A stretch of DNA of 64,000 nucleotides, from positions 1 to 64,000 of the forward strand of contig MU863940.1 of assembly GCA_033296885.1 (NCBI GenBank), read 5' to 3'. Under the pieces are notes generated by a model. The model did not search any database, was not told the DNA's origin, and saw only the letters and a program-made list of their open reading frames with translations. Below, piece after piece: positions 1-11,727 of this stretch. This DNA is from Triangularia verruculosa (lineage: Eukaryota; Ascomycota; Sordariomycetes; Sordariales; Podosporaceae). The position numbers and the translations under genes were made by a program. Every line of letters begins with the position of its first letter. Positions within the stretch are counted from its first letter, which is position 1.

Positions 1-473
1 ATAAATTCAAAACAATTCAATACAAAAAAAAATGCCAAACCTTCACTAATAATTTACTTTTCTCGTGTCCTATCTGTCTAACCCCCCATGCAAAAAAACC
101 ATCCCCCCCCCCCCCCCCCCCCCAAACCATTGCCTAGAAAAAAATCTGGGTATCTAAAAGAAAAAGAGGAAACCCGCCCCCATATGTAGAATCGTACAAA
201 CCTCATCCCCCCCCATCCAACATCCTACAACATCATCAGCCCCTATCCTACCATTATAACCCCCCATCCTACACCACAACCACACCCTCCAATGACTAAA
301 CTAAATGAAAAATCAAAAAAAATAAAAAAATCCATCTAACATGCATCGCATCCCCCTCTGATCCCAGATATGCCCATGTTGTAAACGCTTGTAAAAAAAA
401 TAAAAAAAAGTCCGCCCTTAACAAAATGCAAAATATCCACCACCCAACATAATAACCCAACCCAATCTCCCTC
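1..473. other. Gene-free left edge, 3' flank of the PTP gene
   Basis: No supportable coding region. The stretch is A/C-rich and contains a 21-C homopolymer at about 103-123. It lies just beyond the stop codon of the minus-strand phosphatase gene, so part of it is probably that gene's 3' UTR and poly(A) region. The short open frames here are low-complexity. Confidence 0.6.
103..123. repeat. Poly-C homopolymer
   Basis: An uninterrupted run of about 21 C. Similar G/C runs occur at 17246-17265, 17381-17461 and 63108-63123. Such runs are prone to length errors. Confidence 0.9.
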
Positions 474-2558
474 TTAAGCAAAAGGATCCCCCCTCCCCCC
501 ACCACCATCACTCTTCTCAAACTCAACCTCAACCCTCTTCTTCGCCGGCTCCCCCTCCCTATGATCATCTCTTTTCCCTTCCTCTTCCTCTCCCTCTTCC
601 TCAACCTCACCCCCCCTAACACCAACCTTATCCCACCCGTACCTCTCCCCCCACAGCTTCCTCAGCACCTCATAAATAAACAAATACTGCCCCTCCGCCT
701 GCACCATCATCTTCCTCTGCTCCCTCAGCTGATTCACCGTCTCGAAAATCAGATCCTCCCCATACATTAGCACCCCTCCCCTCCCCCCCGCCTCGTCACC
801 GACAACACCGGGAAGAGACCCCTCCTGATCCCGATCCCACTCCCCGCCTTCCCTGGTAATGGTGGTATTAATTGGTGTTTGTATCTGCGACCCCCGCCGT
901 GACTTCATCGCCGCGATCATCTCGTCGTAATTCTCAAGAACCCCCGCGTCAAGTTCTCGCATCAGGTGTTCTAATGCTATAAAAGTGCCGGAGCGCCCAA
1001 CGCCGGCCGAGCAGTGGACTATACGTGGATTGTGCGGACCGGCATTCTTCTCTCGGGATAGTTGCATCAGAGCAAAAAAGGAATCCAAGTCTTCGAGCAG
1101 GGGCACGCCGAAATCCGGCCATTTCTTGTAGAGGAAGTGCCATAGTACTTTTTCTTCCGCCACGGTAGGGGTGGTTTCATCGGTTGGGGAGGGGGTGGCG
1201 GTGGACGACTCGTCTTCCACGGGGACGTCGAGGGTGCTGCTCGAGTTGGTCGGGATAGAGACAGGGGACTTCATCTTGATGTCCATGTCTGCGTCTCGCT
1301 CTGGTTCCGTCGCTGCCGAGGTCGGTTCGGGGGTTTTGTCTCTGCCGTTGGTGAAGAGCCTTGCTGGGGAGCGGGATTTTTTTCGGGGCTGTCTAGATCC
1401 GCGGGAGTGGACTGTGATGACTAATTTTCGCAACTCGATGGCGTCGCCGGCGGGGGTTTCCTCTATTCCGTCGCACCGGACCGTGGCGCGGAAGCCGTCG
1501 CCGAATTCATCTCTTTCGTTGATTTCCAGCGGTGGGTCCTCCTTGCTTTGGGGGAAATAAGGGAAGCACTTCTCCATGTGTCCGTCGTGGGTTTCTGTCA
1601 ACATGACGATTACTCCGGGTGATTCGACTTGTTCGACGATCATCCTCCAGACGTGATCGACAGAGTTGTATTTCGGGCCTTGCATGGCGATGTATCTGTC
1701 TGGTTCTCTCTGCTGGCCGTTGATGGGGAAGGGGTGCAGGACGATGGGGGAGGCGTTGACATAGTCAAGCTTGCCTTCTGGGACTTGCAGTTTGATTCGG
1801 TGGTTGTGCCAAGGTTGGATGTTCATGTACCTATCGAGCCTTCGCAGGTGAGGGCCCTTGACGCGAGCCCAGCGGAAGTCGGGGGAGAAGTTGGATGAGC
1901 TTTCGTTCTCGATGCCTTGTTGGATGCGCATTCGTTCGAGCCAGACTAACTCGCCGAATTTAAATTCGATGTCTACCACACACCCCCAAAGTCAGTTGAC
2001 ATGTCAAGTCAGGGGGGTTGAAAAGGGGGGTTACAAACCGACGTCACTCGTCTCCAAAAACGCAGGCATTTTCACCTGCTTCGGCACTTGTAAAGAAGTT
2101 GACGACGATTTCCCACTCAGTTGCTGCCCCTGACCTTGCTGCGGCGCCTGCAACAACTCCCCCTTCCCCCCTTCTGCAGCCGGCAACCCAGTCGTGTCCA
2201 TCTTCAAACTCAAAGGCGACACCGGCCTGCCATCGACCGACCCCGAAGTTGGCTGCGCCGGAGCGGCAAGCGGAGAATGCGGCATCGAGGCAGGAGGGGA
2301 GTCCCTCGCCCGCTTCTGCGACCGGTGGAAAACCCGACTAAACGGGCTGAGTTTCCCGCCAAAAGGTCTCAGCGGCGACTCGGGCACTGGCAAGGGGGCT
2401 AGATCACCGGGCGGAGGGGTAATCTTGCCGTTTGGATCGGTCGAACTGTTGCTGGCGCTGGCGGTGCTGGGCCCAGGGAGACCGTTGGTTATCAGGGGGG
2501 GACCAGCGGGCACCTCCTTTCTGCGCCTGAACCGTGGGAGGTGGGCCATGTTTGGCAT
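474..2558 (-). CDS. Protein tyrosine phosphatase, classical PTP fold
   Basis: Hydrolyses phosphotyrosine in proteins and probably damps MAP-kinase or cell-cycle signalling in the cytoplasm or nucleus, as fungal Pyp1/Ptp-type enzymes do (inference). Exons on the minus strand are 2558-2039 and 1972-474, with a 66-bp intron (donor GTTTGT, CTGAC branch), giving 672 aa. The proline/serine-rich N-terminal third (to about residue 170) is family-typical disorder. The catalytic domain shows the WPDFGVP loop, the signature HCSAGVGRSG with nucleophile Cys near residue 493, and the late MVQAEGQYLF motif. A Ser/Thr/Pro-rich insertion sits before the WPD loop, and a Gly/Asp-rich insertion sits between the signature and the final motif. 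A second ATG three codons downstream (2549) is an equally good start. Domain call is secure; substrate is unknown. Confidence 0.9.
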
Positions 2559-3403
2559 CCGTCGTGGTAAGCCGCCGCCGCCTAAAGTAATCCGCGGCGT
2601 TGTGAATTTGGCCGTTGGAGGTAAAACGGAGGTGACACTAGTGGACAAGATTCGCTGGGAAAAACAAAAAAAAGTGAGGCGAAGGTAGGCGGGAGGAGGA
2701 TCCTGATTGCTGTCGGGCGGTGGCGGCGACGAGGGGTAAAATATACCGAGGTTGCCCGTTGCTTTTTGACCCCCCGTTCTTCCAAAACAAGGCCGTGGGA
2801 TGGTCAAGTGTACTGGCGTGACAGGATCCAGTCCTTTCGTCGTAGCTGTGGACGAAGAATGGAAAAAGGGGAGCACACAAGAGGAAAAACAAGGCTATTG
2901 TCCCAAACAGCTGTCTCTCTGACCCGGGCCGGGAACAAGCGAGTTGTGCAAGTGGCTCGAGAGGAAATGACTGGTCGGAAATGTTGCGCTTCTGCTTGCA
3001 TCTGGAGCCTCTTTTACGCCCCGAGAGCGCGGCTGCACAGCGGGTGCTTTGCAAATCCCGCTCCAGCGCTGGGATTAGCGGCAACAGTGGACCTCTTTAC
3101 CCTTGTCGGCTTGCCGCTGGTGAAGACGCCAATGAAACCTCACAGCTGCTGTCTTTTACCACAGTAAGCCAGTGTTCTTGTTATATTATCATGTGAGATA
3201 GAACCGACAGCCCTGATCAGCTTAGCCTTAACTGCATGTGCAGCTGACTTGGCTCGGCAGCCTCACGCGATCGTTCTCTGTCAAGAGATCGACAGCATAC
3301 CTCTCGCCCATAATAAAACCAAGAGAAATTGGTGAAAAGATGGTCACCTGTATCTTTACAAGCCTTGATCTCATGTCTCTGTCTCACTTGCCTCGACCAC
3401 CTC
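2559..3403. other. Spacer between PTP and COG3
   Basis: About 845 bp without a supportable gene. It should hold the promoter and 5' UTR of the phosphatase gene (reading left) and the 3' UTR of COG3. Open frames here are short and overlap on both strands without codon bias. Confidence 0.6.
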
Positions 3404-5947
3404 CTACTTCCTGCCACCCCTCTCCCTCTCCTTCTCCCTCTGCATCTCCTCCAAAGCAGCCTCAACCTGTATCCTAACCGCCTCCCTCAACTTCTGCACC
3501 ACCTCCCCCTGGCCCGCAAACGCCCTCTCCAAAATCTCATCCATCTCCCTCTCCACCTTGCCCACATTCCTCCCCCCCATATTCCTATCCCCCGCCATCC
3601 TCAACTCAACAAACACCCCCGCCCAGCGCTTGGTAAAAGCAACAATACTCCTCCTCAACTCGTCATCCAGCTGCTCATGCACATCCACATCCCCCGGCTC
3701 CTTACCCGCCGCCCCTCCCGCCTGTGACACCGGCGTCGACGACCTTGACCCGCCCCCCAGACCCAGCAGCGACGAGCCCGGAATATACCCCGTCAGCCCC
3801 CCTATCGTGCCCCCAATACTAGCAGCCCTCTCCCAGATGCCAGATATCAGATTTCCCGGCAGCGGCTTAAGCACCGTGTCCCATATCTGACCAAAATGCT
3901 GCATCTCTCTGATCCTCCCAGAAACCGACTGGTTGCCAATGTGAACATTTCTTATGTCCCCGATTTCAAGCGTGACGAGCTCGTTTTTGAGGATTAGCAG
4001 GTTTTTAATCATGAACAAGTCAGGATCTGTGCCCTTCTGGGGAGCTGATCGGATCCGAGATTCGGCGCGGTGGAGGCAGGAGATGGATTCCCGGAGGAGG
4101 GTGAATATGATGGGTGAGTTGCGTTGCTAATCCAGCAGGTTAGTAATTCTGGAGGACAAGATAAATGAGAGGGGGGTGATGACATACGCAACGCTCTTTT
4201 GGCATGGATTGATCAAACATGACCAACAGCTCGATGGCGCGCTTGATAGGGGGGAAGGCATTAGAAGAGGAGTCATTGTTTGTAACAGGACCGATCTTGA
4301 GGGTCTCGGGAGCCACGACGGCTTTGGTGATGGATTTGCTGATTTCAGCCTCGAATAGCGCGTCGGTGAATGTCCAGAGGTGTTCGGTCAGGACCCGAGC
4401 GGTGAGTTCCCGGCAGTGGGTGACAAAGGGGGTTTCGTCCTCGTCAAAGTCCAGCAGGAGGTACTCGTTCGTGATCCAGCCCATGACATTGCAAACGGTT
4501 CGAAGGTCGCTGCTGTGCAGAACGGACCGGAGGTTGGATGCCACAGGTGCGACGTTTGTGCCTGTGACAAGAGAGCCAGTGTGGGAGGATTTGAGCGCGG
4601 TAAAAGCAGACTTTGGGTCAGTCGAGTATTGCGTTTCGATGGCCAAGATCTTCCGGAAGAGGGAGGCTTCGTTGTAAGAGCGTTCATAACACTGCTTGAC
4701 GAAGTTTCTGGCGGCAGTCTCGACAGATTCCTTGGCTTCTGAGCGGAAGGCGTCGAGGTCGCTTTGGGTTAGCGGCTTGAGGTCTCTTTCTCTGACGGCC
4801 CAGTAGGCATGGAAGATGTTATTGACTGTGTTGGCGTATATGTCCCAGTTGAGAGCCGACAGGGGGTGCCCATTTTGATCGTAGACACTGCGGATGACGG
4901 TCTGGATGTTTGGTATCAAGGAGTAAGATTCCAGCAATGTCTCTTCAAAGCGGCCATAAGCCAAGGCGTGCCGTGCCGACTCGGACTGAGTAGCCAGAAT
5001 TTGTTTGGAGATTTCGGCAGATACTTTGTTGAGACGGTTGGTGAATCCAACTTCAAGTAAATGCAGAGCCTTGGTGAGCAGCGCTTGGTAACGAGCGAGA
5101 TAGGACTCGGCGTCTCGGTATGTGGTGTTCTTCGTCATGAAGCCAATGCAAGAGTCGAGACTTGACAACACTTCGGCAAAGGCATCATCTTCAACAAGAC
5201 GGCCGGCCCCAGGGGCGTTCAGTCGTCTGCTGACATTGTCGAGGTAGGCGTAGTAGTGAAGATCCGTGCCTACATCGTCCGCCAGCGTCTGTAACCGTTT
5301 CTGCTCCGTGAGTAGGTCGTCGCATTGGGCCTTGAACGAGCTGGTCTGGTCATCTACAGCCCGGAATGACTGGCTTAGTGACTCGAGAACCTTGAGAGCG
5401 CTGTTGGCATCCTCAATAAGAGTACCAAGGTGTCGTTCTGTCATGACCAGTTGGTCGTGGTAGAGGAGGAATTCTTGTTGGCTCGCTTCCAACAGCTCCT
5501 TGTCCAGCTCGGCATCATGGGCGCCCTGTTCGACAGGCAGCTTTGTCCTCACAGACTCCGGAACAGCCAATGCGTCCCATGTTCGGTCGTTCCGTATCCT
5601 CCTTCCTTTTTTCTTTTTCTTCTGTTGGGATTTCCCCCCTAGCTGAGCCTTAACAATGTCGTAGAAGTCCGAGTACGACTTTGCTCTTCGCGACAGGGTC
5701 GGTTCTGGTGGGCAATTGGTGTCTTCTTGGTCTTCGAAGAGGACCGGGAGTGAACCCGCGCCGTCGACATTGTCCACGCCCTATGTATGAAGATAAGCAG
5801 AAGCTCCTATGTTATGGCTGCTTGGAGGGCGGCTCCTACATTTGGCGGCTGTAGTAGTGACTTCTTTCTCTGGTGGCCTGAGCTTTGCGCCTGTCGTTGT
5901 TGTTGTTGGTAGTCTGGTACAAAGCTGTACCAAGAGTCTTCGAACAT
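3404..5947 (-). CDS. COG3: Conserved oligomeric Golgi complex subunit 3 (Sec34)
   Basis: Subunit of lobe A of the COG tethering complex, which captures retrograde vesicles at the cis-Golgi and keeps glycosylation enzymes in place. Three exons on the minus strand (5947-5840, 5780-4188, 4126-3404) are separated by 59- and 61-bp GT-AG introns and give 807 aa, close to the usual 800-830. The first exon encodes only 36 residues, beginning MFEDSWYSFVPD and then Gln-rich. The large exon would otherwise open with a GTG, so this upstream ATG is needed. The central region contains the long helical Sec34 domain (near residues 130-280) with YLARYQALL and FHAYWAVRERDL segments. The C-terminal third carries the IKNLLILKNE helix typical of COG3. 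Divergent from the mitochondrial RCC1 gene to the right. Family call is strong. Confidence 0.92.
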
Positions 5948-6382
5948 TATGGAGTGTTATTCCCCGTAGGATTCGGTCGTCGAGGTGGTTATACCGGCGC
6001 CGGTCTCCGTCTCGGTATGTCTTTCGGGTGCCGCGTATCTGGCCGCAACGCAACGGCGGGACCGCTCACCGCGACGGGCCCCCTGGCTCCCTAAAGGTGC
6101 CCCACAGTTCAGTGGTGGGATGTGGGGCGCACGGGCCGCATCTTAGCTCTTTGATGCCAAGACTCGAGCTTGGGGACCATCTCATTGAAAGAAAAAGGTT
6201 CATGCCTGTTGCATCCGAGAGCTCTGCTTGAACACCAAGTGACCTCACCATTCAAGCTCATCATCTATACTTCGGTCGAGCTTACCATCTTCAAATCTTC
6301 AGTGGTCTGGATACCTATGAAGCCTTGGACGAACCGATCAGCCACCGGATATAAGTCAGCACTCAAAGATAGGTAGTTCGAG
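5948..6382. promoter_or_regulatory. Divergent promoter region, COG3 / FMP25-like
   Basis: The 435 bp between the COG3 ATG (reading left) and the FMP25-like ATG (reading right) must contain both promoters and 5' UTRs. No specific motif stands out to me. Confidence 0.6.
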
Positions 6383-8161
6383 ATGGCTACTCGCACAGCT
6401 CTACGCCGGACCGCCAGGATAGCAACTCCTTCACAATGGATTAGGCAGTCTAGTACCGGTGGCCCCGGAGGCCAACCCCAGGCCCGCCGTTCTTTGCTCC
6501 CCCTCCTTGCTGGAGCTGTCCTCGTTGGAGCTGGAGCTGGTGGCTTCTGGGCTTACAAGACATACCCTCAGCTCGCAAAGCAAAAGGGCGAAGACCAGAT
6601 CTCCAAGCAACCAGAGAAGGCTGAGATACTCCGTGAAAAGCCACGAAAGAAGTCAAGGTCCCAGGAAGAGAGCAACGAGCTTATAAGCCCTCAACATGTC
6701 CAAATGAAGCACAGTCATGAGCACCCCGGTGTCTATGCCTGGGGCTCTAATGTTGGCAAGGTCGCCGCCCCTGACTCCAAGGAAACCAGCATCAAGGCAC
6801 CACGAAGGATCCCTTACTTTGACGGGCAAATCCTCAGAGACTTGAAGCTTGAAAGGGACTTTGGAGTAGCCGTCAACGAAAAGGGCGATCTCGTCCAATG
6901 GGGTGTAGGCTTCAACAGAGACACACCTACTCCTGAAGTTACCCTAAGAGGCAAGGACATCACCAAGATCGCCGTTTCTCGGGATCGTGTGATTGCCCTC
7001 TCGTCCAACGGACAAGTTTATTCTATTCCTGTCGCCAAAGCTGACCAAGCCTTTGCTGAAAACACACCAAATTCCCACTCTTCCTGGTCCATCTGGTCCG
7101 GCACCCCCAACTTCACTCAGCACTTCCGAACTCTTAAGCCCGCCAACCTTGGCTGGAATGAACAAGTAGTCGACATCAAGTCCGGTCTGGAACACTGCCT
7201 TATGCTTACCTCCAAAGGCCGCGTCTTCTCTGCTGCCTCAAGCACCGAGGAGTTCCCCTCTCGTGGCCAACTCGGTGTCCCTGGCTTGACCTGGCAAAAC
7301 CGCCCTCCCGGCCCCTACGATCAACCCCATGAAATCGGCGGCCTCCGCGGTTTCAAGGTGAAGGAAATCGCCACTGGTGATTACCACTCCCTGGCCCTTG
7401 ACAACGAGGGCAGAGTCTTCTCCTTCGGCGATAACACCGTCGGCCAGCTCGGCTTCAAGACCGATCTGACTGCTACCCACATCGACACACCCTCTCTGTT
7501 GCCCGTCAACCAGCTCTACGCCGGCGCCAACCTCAAGCCCAAAGTCACCTCCATCGCCGCCGGCGGTCTCAACAGTTTCTTCACCGTCGACGCCACCAAG
7601 ATGCAGTCCAAATCCGGATCAGAAGTCATGCCCGCGTCTGAACTCGGCCGGGTTGTAGCCGAAACCTGGGCTTGCGGCTCTGGGATTCACGGGGAACTCG
7701 GCACGGGCAAGTGGCTGCACGTTTCTGTTGCTCCCTCCAAGGTCAAGGCTCTTTCCGACTTGTACGAGTACGACGAGGAAAGTAATACTGTCTCTCCCAT
7801 TCGGCTGAATAGGATTGCCGTTGGAAGCACGCATGTCTGTGCCGTGATGGATAATGTGCACGGTGGCTCGAAAGGGGGTCCAGAGTTTGGAAACGATGTG
7901 TTGTTTTGGGGAGGGAATGAGAGCTATCAGCTGGGGACGGGGAAGAGGAATAATACGAATGTGCCGGTCTATATTGGGGCGCTGGATGGGGATAGTGTTG
8001 GGGCCGGGAAGATGGATGGGGAGTTGGGGAGGAATAGATTCCAGCTTGCGCCGAGGGCGAGGGTGAATCTGTTGAGTGAGAAGGGGAAGGCGAGGAAGGT
8101 GGAGGTGGAGCAGAGGGTGGAGTGTGGGAGGTGTGTTAGTGCTGTTTACTCTGCCGTCTAA
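6383..8161 (+). CDS. FMP25: Mitochondrial RCC1-repeat protein, FMP25-like
   Basis: Single exon of 592 aa. The N-terminus is rich in Arg, Ser and Thr without acidic residues (1-25), a mitochondrial presequence, and is followed by a Gly/Ala/Leu membrane span at about residues 37-58. The remainder is a seven-bladed RCC1-type propeller with recurring blades such as VYAWGSNVGK, VFSFGDNTVGQLG, ACGSGIHGELGTG and LFWGGNESYQLGTG. In yeast, Fmp25 is an inner-membrane protein needed for assembly of the cytochrome bc1 complex; the same role here is inferred from domain order (presequence, single span, propeller). It is not nuclear RCC1, which lacks the membrane anchor. The ATG is the first after a stop-rich leader. 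Convergent with the GH3 gene, 239 bp apart. Confidence 0.85.
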   Translation: MATRTALRRTARIATPSQWIRQSSTGGPGGQPQARRSLLPLLAGAVLVGAGAGGFWAYKTYPQLAKQKGEDQISKQPEKAEILREKPRKKSRSQEESNELISPQHVQMKHSHEHPGVYAWGSNVGKVAAPDSKETSIKAPRRIPYFDGQILRDLKLERDFGVAVNEKGDLVQWGVGFNRDTPTPEVTLRGKDITKIAVSRDRVIALSSNGQVYSIPVAKADQAFAENTPNSHSSWSIWSGTPNFTQHFRTLKPANLGWNEQVVDIKSGLEHCLMLTSKGRVFSAASSTEEFPSRGQLGVPGLTWQNRPPGPYDQPHEIGGLRGFKVKEIATGDYHSLALDNEGRVFSFGDNTVGQLGFKTDLTATHIDTPSLLPVNQLYAGANLKPKVTSIAAGGLNSFFTVDATKMQSKSGSEVMPASELGRVVAETWACGSGIHGELGTGKWLHVSVAPSKVKALSDLYEYDEESNTVSPIRLNRIAVGSTHVCAVMDNVHGGSKGGPEFGNDVLFWGGNESYQLGTGKRNNTNVPVYIGALDGDSVGAGKMDGELGRNRFQLAPRARVNLLSEKGKARKVEVEQRVECGRCVSAVYSAV

Positions 8162-8400
8162 GTTTGTCATCTGGTATGGTTGACTGGGGAAAAGCTGTAT
8201 GGATTATGTATGTAGGATCAAGTGTATCAAGCCTCTGGGGAAGGGATGTGGGAATGTATATGATGGGAACAAGGGTGGTAAAATTGAATATGGGAATCGC
8301 ATCTCGTTTTTCTTGGTTTACAGAATTCATTGTTTTCGTTTTGGACATATGCTGGATAGGTATCTTCGTACACTGATATCTTAATGTGTTCAGTGACACT

Positions 8401-11234
8401 TCAAGGTTTCCCAGAACCAGGCTGAACAATCCTCTGCCCAATCTCCAACGTCGAATTCACCCTCAAATCCATCGCGCTCGACCCGAGAAACACCATCTTT
8501 TCATGATCGGTAATCTCCCAGTTCTGGGTGTCGGTGTTCCAGTTGCTGATGTCGCGACGGGTCAGCTCGAACTTGACGGTCTTGGTCTCGTTCGGTTTTA
8601 TAGCGACGTCCTCGAAACCGCGGAGGACGATGGAGGGGTTTGAGGGGCCGCCTAGAGAGACGTACTGTTAAAAGGCAGCGTAAGTAACTGAACAATGGGG
8701 CGTGTAGTTATGCGGGCCGCTAGCTCATGGGTGAAAACGGGGGCAAGACCTACCAACTGAACAACCTCCACGCCCTCCACCTCACCCGTATTCTTTACGT
8801 CTACACTCACCCAAAACAAAACATCGTACAACCCCCCATTCCCACCTTCCTTCCCCCCCGCTGGTAACAACCCCTGCGCGCCCCCATCTCTAGCTTCGGG
8901 AGGGAAATCCCCAATCGCGGGTGCCTTCGCCGTCCCATTCTCGCTGTTGAAAACAGTGGTGTTGACCCAGGGATAGACATACCTCGGTATCCTCCACCCT
9001 TCCCACCCCCCCGGCGGCCCCCATCTCTCCACCTCATCCCCTTCCACTTCCTCCCCCACCACCGGCGCTGCGTCAGTCCTGCCCTCAGCAGCGCCATACC
9101 CAGGCCAAACCCCCTCCCTCCCGACCGCCAAAAGCCCGTACTCAAACGTCGTGTACCCCAGCCCATGCCCAAAAGCATACGTCACGTCCCCCTCCCTCCC
9201 CTTTCCAGGTGTTAGGAAATGCCGGTAATCGATAAACACCCCCTCAGGAAACTCCTGAGTTGGATTCCGCGGGTCAGCCGCCACCGTCATCAACTCAACG
9301 CCATACGACTGGAGGGTTGATCCCCAGGTAAACGGGGTCCTGCCCTGAGGGTAGACATCCCCGAACAGAACATCCACCAATCCATTTCCTGACTCTTGAC
9401 CTGGGAAGCCGGCCCAGATAATACCCGAGATGTTTGGGTGGCGGTGGGCGTAGTCTATCACCACAGGACCAGAAGTATGCAGCACCACGATCGTGTTGTT
9501 GTTCACTTCCGCGACGGCTTTGATAAGCTCGTCGCCATTGTCCCAGAGTGTCAGGTTATTCCGGTCGCCGGCGTTGCCGTCGATGGAAACAAAGTTTTCT
9601 CCTGAGGTTGCGGCTGCAAAAACGATGGCGAGGGAGGAGTCGGCTGCGACGGCGCGGGCGGTGGGGAGGTCCCAGTTTGAGGTTGTGTTGAGAAAGGTGA
9701 TGTTGGATTGTCGGCAGCGGTGGGAGAGGGCGGTGGCGGGGGAGATCAAATAGGGGAAGTCGGTTGTGCCGGAGCCATACCCCATGGCGACGGTGCCGGT
9801 TATGCAAGCTCGTTCGGGGCAGGCGTTGGGGCCGTTGGGGGGGTCTTGGGCGTCGTTGCCGATTACGGCGATGCTGTCGAGGGAAAGGGGAAGGGGGAGG
9901 ATGCCGGTGTTTTTGAGGATGACGGTGGATTTGGCGGCGATTTCGCGGATGAGGTGGGAGTGGTTGGATTGGACGTTGATGTGTTCGTTGATGGTTGTCC
10001 AGGTGCGGTTGGAGGCTTTGTATAACGGGCCGGTGGTGTTTTGTGTCCAGGCGGAGAAGTTTGGTTTTGGTCGGGAGGAGTTGGGGGGGATGATGGTAGG
10101 GTTGATGCGGAAGTAGGCGGTCATGATTCTTGTTACCATGTCGTCTAACCGCCACTGGGGGACTTCGCCTTTGAGGACGGCTTGGGTGAGGGCGCCGCCC
10201 CAGTGGGAGCCGTAGGGTGGTTGCGGGGAGTTGGGGGGGCCCATGATGTCGCCTGGCATGGACATGTCGAGGCCGGAGAGGGCGCTGCCGAGGGTGGTGT
10301 GTTGGGCTCCCCAGTCGGACATGACTATTTCTCTTCATTAGTATCTTTTTGCTGTCTCCTTCGCAAGGGGGGGAAACATTACCAAACCCCCTGAAACCGA
10401 GTTCGTTTTTGAGAAGGTAGTTCACCGCCCACTCATTCTCGCAGGCATACGTCCCGTTCACCTTGTTGTAGCTGCACATCACGCTCCCCACGCCCGCCCT
10501 CACCGCATCGGCGAACGGCCAGAGGTAGAGTTCGTGCATGGTCCTGTCATCAATCCTCACATCGATACTCCCCCGGAAATGCTCCTGCTCGTTGAGGATG
10601 TAATGCTTCGCACAGGCAATCACACCGCGGCTCTGGATCCCCTTGATCGTCTCGGCAATCGCCACTCCCGTTAGATAGGGATCAGGGGAAAAGCCCTCCC
10701 AATTCCTCCCTCCTTGAGGCGTCCTCCCCAGCGCACCAGCAACAGGTCCAAGCTGGACGTCAATCCCCTTCCCGCGGAACTCCTCGCCCATTGCCTCACC
10801 TCGAGCTCGGATGAGACGTTTGCTGAAGGTTGCTGCGGCGTTCATGCCCGCTGGGAAGGCGGAGGCTTTGTCGACTGTTCACTTTTTCGTCAGTCACTGT
10901 TTGATTTTGGTGGAAGGGGAGGGGGAGTACCATATCTCACGCCCAGCGGTCCATCCATCAAACAGAACCCTTCAAAGTTCAGTCGAGGAACAGAGCCAGT
11001 TTTGCCTATGCATCTATCTGCCTCCCAGCCTGTTCCCGTGGTCAAGTTGACCTTTTCGGTAAGTGTGAGCTGGGAGACGAAGGCGACAGCTTTGTCGTAA
11101 GCGGTCTGCCATTCTACATCGTTAGGATCAGGTGAGAGCCATGGAGAGGGAAATCCTAGGAAGGGTGTGTCTGTGAGGGCTGCTGTAAGGGCAGTCAGGG
11201 GCAGTAATAACCCTGCAGAGGATAGAAGCCGCAT
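8401..11234 (-). CDS. Secreted beta-glucosidase, glycoside hydrolase family 3
   Basis: Cleaves terminal beta-D-glucose from cellobiose and other glucosides outside the cell, completing cellulose or beta-glucan breakdown. Four exons on the minus strand (11234-10931, 10874-10383, 10324-8754, 8664-8401) with introns of 56, 58 and 89 bp give 876 aa, normal for fungal extracellular GH3 enzymes. Residues 1 to about 19 form a signal peptide. The N-terminal GH3 domain includes GPLGVRY, KHYILNEQEHFR and the nucleophile Asp in VMSDWG (about residue 269, just after intron 2). The C-terminal GH3 domain includes GFPGQESGN and the FAFGHGLGYT-like motif (here YAFGHGLGYT), and a fibronectin III-like domain follows the last intron. 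Several N-x-S/T sites fit secretion. A Gly/Glu-rich insertion before the fibronectin-like domain is common in this clade. Confidence 0.95.
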
Positions 11235-11727
11235 GTTGTTACCCCTTTGACCGTAATATGATAATATTGACGAATGTTGAGAGAAAATGAGATGGAAACG
11301 AAAAGAGAAGAGTGGGGGAATATATTGAAATGTACTCCAGGCAAGTTAAAGCGGTGGAGGCCATCGCGGAGAAATATTCCCATCAATGAATGATGGACAT
11401 GGCGGTTGACGTCGTCGAGCGTCGTAGGAGGGGTAGTTAATTACCCATGGAAAATCCCCTCTCTATCCCGTGTCGGGACATCGAAGTGGCAGTGTGGTGT
11501 GGTGTGGTGTGGTGTCGATATATTACCCGCCGGCTACATCCCGAGAGCTGCAGGTACACGGGCAGAGAACGATCGGTAGTCGCTGCGTCAAAGAAAAAAA
11601 CAACAGGGCTTGAATCGCAGTTAACAGACCCCATTCAATCGTCGAGAGGCTTTCAAAGACACTTAACAGCCTTACGGGACAACCGGTAGACGTTCTCAGT
11701 TCCATTCCTACACCTAAATCGCCCTGC
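11235..11727. other. Spacer between GH3 gene and GRC3, with GTGTG repeat
   Basis: About 490 bp without a gene: promoter and 5' UTR of the GH3 gene and 3' UTR of GRC3. It contains a short simple repeat of GTGTG units at about 11492-11516. No carbon-catabolite or cellulase regulator site was identified with confidence. Confidence 0.55.

Noticed and set aside
5775..5777. GTG as COG3 start codon
   Set aside because: A 59-bp intron joins this exon to an upstream exon with an ATG and a family-like N-terminus.
9556..10380. His/Arg-rich reading frame continuing exon 2 of the GH3 gene
   Set aside because: It results from reading through the 58-bp intron into the wrong frame. Splicing restores VMSDWG and the rest of the enzyme.
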